Below are positions 30,701 through 40,993 of a stretch of DNA of 64,000 nt, piece by piece. Source of the stretch: Aptenodytes patagonicus (lineage: Eukaryota > Chordata > Aves > Sphenisciformes > Spheniscidae). The stretch is from NCBI RefSeq assembly GCF_965638725.1, contig NC_134963.1, positions 10,878,501 through 10,942,500 of the forward strand, read 5' to 3'. The notes below the pieces were generated by a model, which made no database searches, was not told the DNA's origin, and saw only the letters and a list, made by a program, of their open reading frames with translations. The translations under genes and the position numbers were made by a program. Positions within the stretch are counted from its first letter, which is position 1; each line of letters starts with the position of its first letter.

Positions 30701-33700
30701 CCCCAGCGCAGCCGATGGACACTCTCAGAGAAGGGCTGGCCTGTCACAAGGACATGTTTTTCCCCTTCTAACCAAAACGCAGGTAATCCTCTGGCAATCT
30801 GGTGCATAGAGCCCTCCCCGATCTCAGCGCTGAATGAGACCTTTCCCCGAAGAGCAGCCCTGTGTTGGTTTTCCCCAAGGATGGGGCTACGGATGGGCGG
30901 TGAAGGGCTGTGCGCGGCAGGAGGAGGTGCCCAGGCAAGGGCTGCGGTGCCAGCCCTGCCAAAGGGCGGCTCTCCTGGAGAGCACCGTCCCCAGCGAGGC
31001 GCCTGCCTGCTCCTTGAGCCAGGCTCTGCCGCTGAGCCTGTTTCACAAGATGGCCTGTGGTGGGACGGTGTGGGGAGGGTGGAGCCGGTTAAACCCGTTT
31101 CGCCACTGCAGGCATGGTAGGATTTCTCCACTACCGCCTTTAGCTGGGTTATGTTAATGGCATGGCTCAAGAGCAGAGCAGTTGGCTGCCAAGAGGGGGT
31201 TGATCCCTAGGGAGCAGGCAGGCAGAGAGGTCTGTGCTGCTGACGGGGTGCTGCAGAGAACTGTGATGAGCTGGAGGTGGGTATTTCTGCCCCCCCCCCG
31301 ATTTTGGCAACTTGCTGGTCTTTGATTATTTTTATTTATTTGGTTTTTATCCCCCAGCTCTGAAGGCTATCTTGGCTAATGGGGAAGGGCACCAAGTCCC
31401 CTTGTGAGGGTAGGAACCATGAGCAGGGCATCCAGGAGGCAGGCAGGATTGCCTGCTGTGCCTCCAGTGTGTGGTCTGTGTCACAAATCTTGGCTGCTCA
31501 GCTCACCCCGTACACCTGCACCTTCTGCAAGTGGGCTGGGTGCCCTCCAAACAGGGGGGAACGTGGGGGTCAGCTTTTGCTGATGCTCTGGAGAAGAGCT
31601 GGAAGCCTGTTTGTGCCTTCCCACCGCCCTGAGCCGTGCAGCTGGCAGGAGGGGCAAGCTTCAGGCATGGGTCCTGTGAGAGCTCTGCTGCTTTGCTTCC
31701 AGGCCCTTAGGAATAATTTCCTCTGGCCTGAAAGGATCCTGCCAGATCTGAAGTAAAAGGAGCTTTTTGTATGGAAATCAGGTGCTTGTGTATCTGCATG
31801 TGAAATTACCCTTAAAATGGAGAGGCTGAAATTGCTCTCCAGGTGCTCACTTCTCATCAGAGCTGCCCAGAGACCTGCTGCTCCCTCCACAGGAGCAGGA
31901 TGCTTTTGCAGGCACAGTCACTTGCAGGAGTGGCAGAGGGCCACCTCCTGCCCCTCTGTGGCTCCCAAACAGGGCGGTGGGTGCTCGCTGGGGCACTTGC
32001 CTCCGAGTAGGGGTTTGCAGGGGGTGGCAGTGCCAGCCCCGGCTGCGCTGCCTTGGTTTGTGTCAGGCCCCGGGGCTCTGCTCATCTTCCCCATTGAGGC
32101 TGCATCCTCATGCCCTTGGCACCCACCCTGTTCTGGGTGCCAGAGCTGAGGTCCCCAGGATGGGCTGGCCGGGGGGTGGTGGCTGGTGGTGTCCCCAGAA
32201 GCTGCTCACTAATGGGATTTGAGGTCATTAGCTGAACCTTCGCACGCCAATGCCATCATGCACTGCGTGAGCATCGCAGGGGCAGCAGCCTCCTGCTGTC
32301 CCCAAAAACCCTCTTCTCCTTCCTGCCAACTCTCCCCAGCCATGCCCAAGGGCTGCGGCTGTGTCCTCGAATAACTCTGTTGGCCCCTCCACAAAGGAGA
32401 GCTAAACTTTTTCTGGGAAAACCATGCCAAGTGGCTGACAAACAGGTATTTTTCCCTTCTCTCCCTTCCTCGCTGGGCCTGCGGCGTCAGGATTGCTGGC
32501 AGCTGAGGCGCTTGCAGGCTTGATGCAGGCAGAGAGCCATTCCTGGTGCCGGGAGTGGGATCCCCCCGCTGGCAGCACCTTCTCTGGGGCTGGGCAGAGT
32601 GACCTTCCCTGAAGGACGTCCTCTCTCCTCTGGCTCCACTGCATCCAGCTAATAGCCGAGAGTCTTGGCTTGGCATCCGGGCTGCCCTGCTTGGTCTTTC
32701 ACCTCCTGAGTGCTCACTGCCAGCTGTTCCTGCTGACTCTGCAGTGTTGCAAGAGCTGGAGCTGCCGGTTAAAGTCCGGGTAAACAGGTTGCAAAGCCCT
32801 GGCGAGGGAGCAGGGTTTGGAAGGAGCTGCTGCTCATGGGCAGTGGGGTGATTTATTTGCATAGAATAAGATTTCCACTGGAATAAAACGGCATGAGGAG
32901 AGGACGCTCAATAGCAGAGTCGGACTTCTGATGGATCTTGCTTCCTGGGAGGGAGGGGGCTGCAGGTGGGAGGTTTGTGCCACCCTGTCTCTCTGCAGGC
33001 AGAGGAAAACAGGAAAAAATTGCCCCAAGTCATGGAGTGCGTCTGGAGTCCCTGCTGGGTGCCCCTTCCCAGGGGATTTGGGGCCAGAGCAACACCGGGG
33101 GGCAGGGAGGGGACCTGCCAGTGCAGGCAGCACACATCCCTGATCAGGGCGAGGGAAAAGATCCTCCTCTGGGTGCGTTTCCCTGAACAGACCTGTTCCC
33201 TCACCCTGTGATTTGTGTGTGTGCAGCTGCCGGAGGAGTCTTGGAGATGTGCAGTGGCAGGGCAGCCTTTGGGCCGGCTCCCCTCCCCTCATCTGTCCCC
33301 AGTGAGCAGTGACAGAGGTGATCAGGGCACCGGTGTCCAGCCATGCCCCTGCCACTCTGTGCAAGCCCTGGGGTGTCCCCTGCCGCAGCTGGGGCGGTGT
33401 GTGTGCTGCTGTGTGCCAGGGAGGCAGCCGCTCTTGTGGCTCTGGGATGGGGACACTTTTTACATCCAGCTCCCTGGTTTGCCGCGGGACCTTCTTCCTC
33501 CTTTCTTGGCTCGGGCGGCCCCAGTGCCCCAGAGGCTGCCGATTCCCAAGAGGGGCACGCTGTCCCTTTGCTGGGGCACCTCACAGGCTCTAGGATGCCT
33601 GTGGATGTGGCTTTGCCCACAGGATGCCAGGCAGAGCCTCCCTGCCTCCCCCTCATGGACAAACGTCCTTAATCCTGGAGGCTGCTGAGGCCGAGGGCAG

Positions 33701-36700
33701 GTTGCAGGAGGTGCGGCATCCCTCCCTGTGCCATTTGATGTGGCTGCCCCTGGACTGGTGCTTGTCCCAGGTGTTTCCCTGCTGCCCAGCTCCCGGGGGT
33801 GCTGGGGCAGCAGCTGGTGCTGGGGAACTGTGTGGGAACATTTACGGCTTTTAAAATGTCCAGCACTCCAGGACTGCAGCACAGGAGGTGGGAGGGAAGT
33901 GGCCTTGGCAGCACCTGGGGCGTTCATGTGGCTGTGGTGGCAGCGGGGCTGGTGGCACAGCGGTGTGTAGCAGTGCAGAGAGGTGCCAGCTGGTGCTGGG
34001 CCCTTCGGGGACTGTTACACCCAGCTGAAGGACACTGCTCCTCATCACACTGCTCACCGGGGACCTGCCAGCTGCTCCTGCAGGAGCTGTTTGGCTTTGC
34101 AGCAGAAATTGCAGTGCTTGGCAAGCCCTGTGCCATGGGACCGGCAGCGTCTGCCACCTCTGATGGATGTGCCAAGGATGGGAGAGGGTTGAGGGGCAGC
34201 AGGAGAGCTCTGGAGACCCTAGGGATGGTGGCTGTCCTCCCGTGCTGCCCTGGGTGAGAGCCAGCGGCTGGCCGTGGTGGTGTGAGCCGGCTTTGCTGTG
34301 GCTGCCAGCGACTTCCTCCCACGCTGCTGAAGCACAGGGTGCCGCGGAGGCGTAAAGGCTGGTGGTGGTTGCCCATCACCACCTCCCAGGAGGCGCCCGC
34401 CTGGCCTGGGCTGAGCAACTCCGGCCTCTCCTGGGAACGCAGGGGGAAACAAGGAGCCTTTTTGTGCTGTGGCGGAGCCGGGCTGGCCTTGCGCCCCGTC
34501 CCCAGCACCCCGCAAGGCCGGGATGCTGCCAGGCTGGGCTGGTGGGTCCTGCCCTGGGAATGGGGGACCAGCACTCAGTGCCATGGTGTCCCCATCCCGC
34601 TGTGCCTGCAGGAGGAGGGGGATACTGTTGGGATGTGGGGCTGGGCTTTCCTGTCGTCACAGGCTGTGCTGAGCCCTGGCACGGCTTCTTGGCTACCTCG
34701 GGGAGGACGAGCGCAGCCCGCTGCTTCTTGTGGCTGGGGGAAAAAAAATAGGATAAAGCTGTTTTAAGGTGGGTGCTACCCAGCTGCTGGAAGGAGTGCA
34801 GTGAGGCTGCTTTCCTTTCTCTCCAGAAGGACACGGCTGAGAGAAGGCAGCGGTGCCCCAGGGGATGCCAGCCTGCCCACCGGGACATCCCCGCACTGGG
34901 TGAGCGGCTTCGCCAGTGGCACTCTGCAGAAGGGAGCTGGAGGGAGCACCAGAGAGATTAAGGGCGTCTCTTGTAAATTTGGAGGCCATACAGAAGAAAT
35001 AAGACTATATGAGAAACTCCCCATGTCCAAGGAGCTGGGGCTGCCTGCTGCTGTCACGGGGAGCAGCCATGGCCCGGCTCCCCATCCTGGGGGCCACGGT
35101 GTCCCCTATCAGCATCCCCTTTCAGGGTACTTTGGAGGGTGCTGATAAGCAGAGCTGTGCTCTGCCGTGTGGTACCGGGCCTGTGCTTGGCTGCAGAGCA
35201 GGATAACTCACCACTGCACCCAGCCCCTGCGCTGGCCCTTCTTGTGATGGCAGCGCATTCCCCCCGGGCCGTGGTGGGGCTGTGCCGGCAAGGCTGTGTG
35301 CCAGGGGTGGCTGTGGCGGGAGCCGCAGAGCTGCTGAGTCACACTGAGGACACGGCCAGGCTGGAGGGGCCAGCGGAGGTGGTGAGGGAGACTGAGAGCT
35401 GGCAGCCGACCCGACTGCGCCATGCCGTGTCCTGTGGGCTGGGGTCACCCTGAAGTCACCCTCCCCAGGCAAGGAGCCAAGAGGCCTTTGGGGGCTGCTC
35501 TGGTGAGTGCCCAGCGGCAGCGTCCCAGGGCTCTCCAGCATTGCACAGTGTAGTGCCCGGTCCCAAGGAGGCTGCTGGTCGGGGGCTTTGCCACAGTGCC
35601 AGCTCGTGCCCTGGCCTGGGCTGCAGCGGGGTTTGCCCCTGCGAGGCGCGGGGGAGCTCGGCTCAGCCCCGTGCTTCCTCCTTGCACCAGCACAAAGAGC
35701 TCCCGCTGCTCGGCAGGACCCGGCTGCGCTTTGATGCAAGGAAACGAGCTGTGCGGTTGTTAGCTGGCCAGCCGGGGGTGAGCCCAGCTCCCAGGGACCT
35801 CCAGCCCAGCCGGGGTCGGCTTTGCTGCCCCCGGGCAGCTCGTGGCAGAGCCGGCTGCAGGTGCTTCAAGCGAGCCAAGGGAAGCCCAACCACCGAGAGC
35901 CGGCGTCACTCACTGCCGGGGTGCCGGCACATCCCCAGGCTGTGGCGGGAAAGGCTTCAGGCGGTGTAATCAGCGCCCAGCAGCCGCCGCTGTGTGAGCC
36001 CAGGGCGGCTGGACGGGCTTGATGATAATTGCGCTTTTGTGCTGGCACGGCCAGGTCTGCAAATGGGCTTCTGCCGGCGCTGGGTGAGTGGTGCTGAGCC
36101 TTCTGCAGCACTGTTGGGCTCCGTCGGGTTTATAAATCCCTGTGCTGACAGCTCATCTGTGGGGTGCGGGGCTCCGGAGGGGAAGAGGTGTCTTTGAGGG
36201 GGAAACGACACTGAAACAGCAGCCATGGGTGTGGTGTTTTGCCTGGTTTTCCCACCCCTTTGGTCGATCCCCTTGCCAGCTCTTGCCATGGCCAGGCGGT
36301 GATGCCTGTGCAGGGTGCCAGGTTGGCGCAGGGCCCTGCTGCCATGTGAACTCCCCAGGGGTTTGGAGAGGACAGGGACGCTGTGTCCCAGCCCAGACCT
36401 GGCTGCCAGAGGTCGCCAGGCTCAGCCGTCGTGGAGCTGGCAGCAGCCACGCGGTGCTGGACAGGCACGGTGCTGCTCCCGGCCCCAGCGTCCCCTCCTC
36501 TCCCACCAGGTGGCCTGGCCGGAGGGATCGAGATCTGCATCACATTCCCCACCGAGTATGTGAAGACGCAGCTGCAGCTGGACGAGAAGGCAAACCCTCC
36601 CCGCTACAAGGGCATTGGTGAGCGTGCGCCCGCTGCCCTGCTCCAACCCGCCGGCTGGATTCGGAGGCTCCCAGGGAGCCTGGTTGGAGCTGGGGGGGTG

Positions 36701-39308
36701 AGCAGGCTTTGGTGGGGCGGGCAGTGAGGGTGGCACAGTGGCCCTCAGTGTGGCAGGTGACGATGGCACCACTGTGCTCTGCTGCAGGGGACTGTGTGAA
36801 GCAGACTGTCCACGACCATGGCATCCGGGGGCTGTACCGGGGGCTCAGCTCGCTGGTGTACGGCTCCATCCCGAAGGCTGCTGTCAGGTAGGTGTCCCCC
36901 ATGGCATGGGGTGAGTTGGGGGGGACCCAGAGCAGCAGCAGACGGGGGGGGGTGGGTTTGCCCTCGGTGTCCCCAGCAGCACTTTGCCAAAGCTGGCTGC
37001 TTTCCCAGATGGGGAGGGTCCTCTCAGAGGATGCGCGGCTGTTCCCAGAGACAGACCCAGAGCAGGGGGTGCAGCCCCCTGGCCGGGTGCCCAGGGGTTG
37101 GCATGGTGGCTCCTTTGCAGGTTTGGGATGTTCGAGTTCCTCAGCAACCAGATGAGAGATGAGCAGGGACGGCTGGACAGCACGCGGGGCCTCGTCTGCG
37201 GGCTGGGCGCCGGCGTGGCCGAGGCTGTGGTGGTGGTCTGCCCCATGGAGACCATAAAGGTGGGTGGGAGGCAGCCGCCAGCATCCCCCCGCCCCGACAC
37301 CCCTCCCCGGGCCGGGTCGGGAGGGAGTGAGAGCCAGGGATTCCTGGCTTTTGGGGACCTGAGCGCCGTGTGGGTTTTCTTGGGCTGGTTTTGTAGGGGA
37401 GGAGCTGATGCTGGAAAGCCCCATGGAGAGGTCAGGTCCAGCAGCTGTGGCCCCTTCCCTGCTCCGGGGAGGAGCCCCCCACCCAGGAGCCATCCCGTCA
37501 CCCATTTTAGTACTGTAAAACCCATGCAATTGCTTGCAGAGGCAGTTTCCTAGGTTTTCCTCTGCAAAATGCACTGCTGGCTGTGGGTGCAGGCTTCCCC
37601 CATGGTCCCACCTGGCGTTGCCTGGCCACGTGGGTCAGCTCTGATCTCGGGACTGTCCCTGAAGCAAGGCGAGAGGTGGCCGGCAGCCCTTTGGGGCCAT
37701 CACATCTCCCCTCATCTTGGCCAGGACGAGCGTGTCATTCTCCCCGCAGGTGAAGTTTATCCATGACCAGTGCTCCCCCAAGCCCAAATACCGCGGCTTC
37801 TTCCACGGCGTCAGGGAGATCGTTCGGGAACAGGGTGAGTCCTGGGGAAGTGATACCCTGACACCCTGGGTACTCCCACGCTGCGGGGACGGGATGGGAG
37901 GTGGGGGACGGGTCCAGGCTGGGACTGGCGGCCTGGGGAGGTTTTTCTCTGCCTGGGTGAGGCTGGTGCTCCCCTCCAATGCCCTCTCATGCTGCAGGAC
38001 TGAAGGGGACCTACCAGGGCTTAACCGCAACCGTCCTCAAGCAAGGATCGAACCAGGCCATCCGCTTCTTCGTCATGACCTCCCTCAAGAACTGGTACAA
38101 AGGTACGGTGTCCCCATCCCCCCAGGCCACCCTGGCTGCACCACTGGCTCCCTCAGCCCATCCTCAGGAGCTGGGCTTGGACTTTCCATCAGCACACCCT
38201 CCGCTTCTCATGGCTCAGCCTCTCATGATGGAGGAAGATGAAAGCCAGGGCAGGGGGGCCCCAGCTTGTGGGGCTGAAGGGTCCTGGTGCTGGAGCGTCA
38301 CCTTCACCCCCACCCTGAGCCCCTCAGTGCTGTGTGGGCTCTGCGGAGCTGGTGCTGCTGGACAGTCCTCTCCAAACGCCCCAGTCCCCAGCTCAGCATG
38401 GCACAAACCCTGACCATGAGCAGCCAGACCTGGGACCTTCCTTGCAGACTTCCTCGGGGATGCCGTGCTTCATCCCCACACCACCACTCTGCCCTCAACC
38501 ACTCCTCCTTCTCAGGGGACAATCCCAACAAGGTCATCAACCCCTTCGTCACGGGGGTGTTTGGAGCCCTCGCCGGAGCTGCGAGCGTCTTTGGCAACAC
38601 CCCCTTGGACGTGGTGAAGACCAGGATGCAGGTACGGCACCGGGGCACGGTGTGGGACTGCTCTGCCTGCGGTGGGCTGGGGTCACGCGCTGTTTGGGAG
38701 CCGTTTCCTGCAGCCCCCGGGGGCAGGCGCCGGACACCAGGCAAGGTTTGGGAGATGCCTGAGATTCTCTGCCTCCTCGCAGCCGGGCGGTGGGGGTGCT
38801 GGGAAGTGTTTGCACAGAAGTGGGGATGTCCCTGCCAGGTTTGGTGGCCCGCAGGAGCAAAGGGGGATCGGTTCCTCCTGGCGCACCCCCAGCTCTCTGC
38901 CTCCCCCATGAAATCCTCCCGGGATGCACCCCTGGCTCCGGCCTCTGACCCTGCTTTCCCATCCCACAGGGGCTGGAAGCACACAAGTACAAGAGCACCT
39001 GGGACTGCGCCTACCAGATCATGAAATACGAAGGGCCCCTGGCGTAAGCCCTGCGGTGGGGGCGGGCGAGGGGCGGCAGTGGGGTCAGTCCCCCAGTGGG
39101 GGACACGGGGGGCAGCCGGGGGGGGGGGGGAGGATGGATGGGGAGGAGGCTGCGAGTGGAGCCCAGGCCCATGACCCCCTCTGTCCCCGGCAGGTTTTAC
39201 AAGGGCACGGTGCCTCGCCTGGGCCGCGTCTGCCTCGACGTGGCCATCGTCTTCGTCATCTATGACGAGGTGGTCAAGTTCCTCAACAAGGTGTGGAAAA
39301 CAGACTGA
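24776..39308 (+). CDS. SLC25A1: Mitochondrial tricarboxylate (citrate) carrier, 9 coding exons
   Basis: This inner-membrane carrier exchanges mitochondrial citrate/isocitrate for cytosolic malate and so supplies cytosolic acetyl-CoA for lipid synthesis and acetylation. The coding exons are 24776-24866, 36510-36617, 36788-36887, 37121-37259, 37750-37834, 37998-38102, 38516-38631, 38970-39043 and 39194-39308. They join in phase to 310 codons plus TGA, against 311 residues in human. Three carrier repeats carry the signatures PTEYVK, PMETIK and PLDVVK, and the C-terminus LNKVWKTD is the family's. The start is the ATG in GCGGCCATGC opening [20 protein letters not shown], which matches the mammalian N-terminus. 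Intron 1 is 11.6 kb while the other eight exons fit in 2.8 kb. No disabling change is seen. Confidence 0.97.
24867..36509 (+). other. SLC25A1: Large intron 1 of SLC25A1
   Basis: This 11.6-kb intron has a GTAAGC donor and a CCACCAG acceptor. It becomes steadily more GC-rich and is full of overlapping open frames on both strands, as expected when stop codons are rare. None shows a domain, coherent splice phases or a family I recognise. In particular I find no homeodomain (such as a GSC2 WFKNRRAKW) and no transposon end. Alternative first exons could lie here but cannot be identified from sequence alone. Confidence 0.6.
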
Positions 39309-40565
39309 GGGAGGCGGGCCGGGGCAGCCCCCCCCCCCCTCGCCCCGCGGGGCTGCAGCTGGAGAGCCGTGACCAAGCCCGCAGCTGCCCGCCGGCACTG
39401 CCCGGGGCCAAGTCTGCCCCACGCGCACACCCTCCCCCCAAACCCGGCCACCTTTATGTTTAGGAACAGGCTCTGGAGCAGGTTAAATTATCAGTTGTGT
39501 GCTGAAAGGAGCAGGGAGGGAGCAGCATCCCAGCATCCACACCCCCAGCATTCCGGTTATGCCCGCTCTGATCCCCTGGTGACACTTCCCCCTGGACCTG
39601 CATCACCTGCAAGGTTATCCAGGGTGAGGTGTCCCCCGGGACGGTGGCCCTGCACCCCCAGGGCCTCCAGCAGCCAGGAGCTGCCGGTTGCCCAGGGGCC
39701 AGCACTTTTTGGGGGTGCTGAGAGCCCCCTGGAGCCATGTGGGTGCAATGGCCAAGCTGTGCACCAGGCATCGCAGCTGGCGGAGGCTGGGAGCGATGCA
39801 ACGGGTCTCAGTGGCTCTGGGAGTCCCACCAGCCCTGCACCCCCTGGGACGGCAGGTCAGTGACCCACAGGCGCAGCCCCAGGCTCCCTCCTCCCTCCTC
39901 CGTGCCAGCACCCGAGACCCCCCCGGGGTGCACCATCCTGGCCCCCAGGTCCCACTCAGCCCCGGGCTGCTGAGCAGGCTCTGCCCAAAATTGCACATAC
40001 AGCCAGGCCTTTAGTTCTCCTCGCCACGGGGCCGGGATTGGGGTGAGCCGGGTGCCCCCATCACTTGCCGTTTACAGTCAAGATGCGTGCGCAAGCCGGG
40101 GCGGGGAGGCGCAGCACTGTGCCACAGACTTGGCCCCTTGGCCAGGGGTGCAAACCCCTTCTTCTGCCACATTCCTCCCATCTGCCCTTACCTCGCTGTG
40201 GCCCTGTAGGTAATCCCGTAGCTTTCGGAGCTTCACGCTGACCCACTAACACCCGTGGCCATGGGGCCAGAGTCCTGCCCTGCCCTGCACCGGGCTCAGC
40301 CCCGCCAGATTTGTGCCAAACTTCCCGCAAAGGAGCTGGGGGGTCGCAGGAACTGGGGCTCGCCCCGTCCCTCCTCCCTCCTGTCACCAGTGACAAACGC
40401 AGCCTTAACATGGGAGGGCGAAGGAGGAGAAGGAAAGCCCGGGCGCGGTTTACCTGTGGCTTTCTGCTCTGAAGCCAGTGAGGGTTGGGTTGGTTTTGTT
40501 TTTTTTCTTTTTTATTATTCTGTTTTACATTCGCAATTTGAATAAAATCAGTCTGGCTTTAGCAG
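39309..40565 (+). other. SLC25A1: SLC25A1 3' UTR with polyadenylation signal
   Basis: About 1.2 kb of GC-rich, non-coding sequence ends in a T-rich stretch and AATAAA at 40541-40546. This is the first canonical signal after the stop codon. The SBSPON-like gene begins about 430 bp later on the same strand. Confidence 0.7.
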
Positions 40566-40993
40566 CTGTGTTGGCGTCCAGGCAGTGCTGAGTGGGCGGC
40601 AAGTGGCTCCTGCAGTGCGGGTGGGGATTGGGGATGGGGTCCCCCATTGCACCCCAGTCCTGCTGCCCTCTGAGGCCGAGCTGGCGCTCCCGGGGGGAGC
40701 ATCAGCTTCAACCCAGCAGTGCCCCTTCACAGCTGCTCCCGGGCAGCTCCGGTGTTGCATTGTCCCATGCACAGCGTTTTATTAACCATCCCGGTTAATT
40801 TTATTAATTCCTCGTCCCGGCCGCAGAGTGAAGAGCCGGGACAGCAAGGGTCGGTGGAGCAGAAGGGAACGGGCTTTGTCCCCCCGCCCAGCCCAGGGGC
40901 GGTGCAGCCGGGGCTCCAGCCCTCACTGCTCGCCCAGCGTTTGCTGGCGTGAGGGGAAAGCTGTCATTCGGTGTTTGGTGGGGACCTGGCACC
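40566..40993 (+). promoter_or_regulatory. Short intergenic/promoter region of the SBSPON-like gene
   Basis: The roughly 430 bp between the SLC25A1 polyadenylation signal and the next start codon must hold the promoter and 5' UTR of the SBSPON-like gene. The only distinctive element is an AT-rich patch at 40779-40810 (ATTAACC, then GTTAATTTTATTAATT) resembling an HNF1-type or homeodomain site. No TATA box is clear. Confidence 0.4.

Noticed and set aside
24867-36509. A nested gene (for example GSC2) inside SLC25A1 intron 1
   Set aside because: No homeodomain signature or other family motif is present in any frame, and no set of exons with matching phases was found.
36540-37574. 344-codon minus-strand frame over SLC25A1 exons 2-4
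   Set aside because: It is antisense to conserved carrier exons and low-complexity in composition.
38304-39428. 374-codon minus-strand frame across the 3' half of SLC25A1
   Set aside because: It is a shadow of the carrier exons and their GC-rich introns, with no family resemblance.
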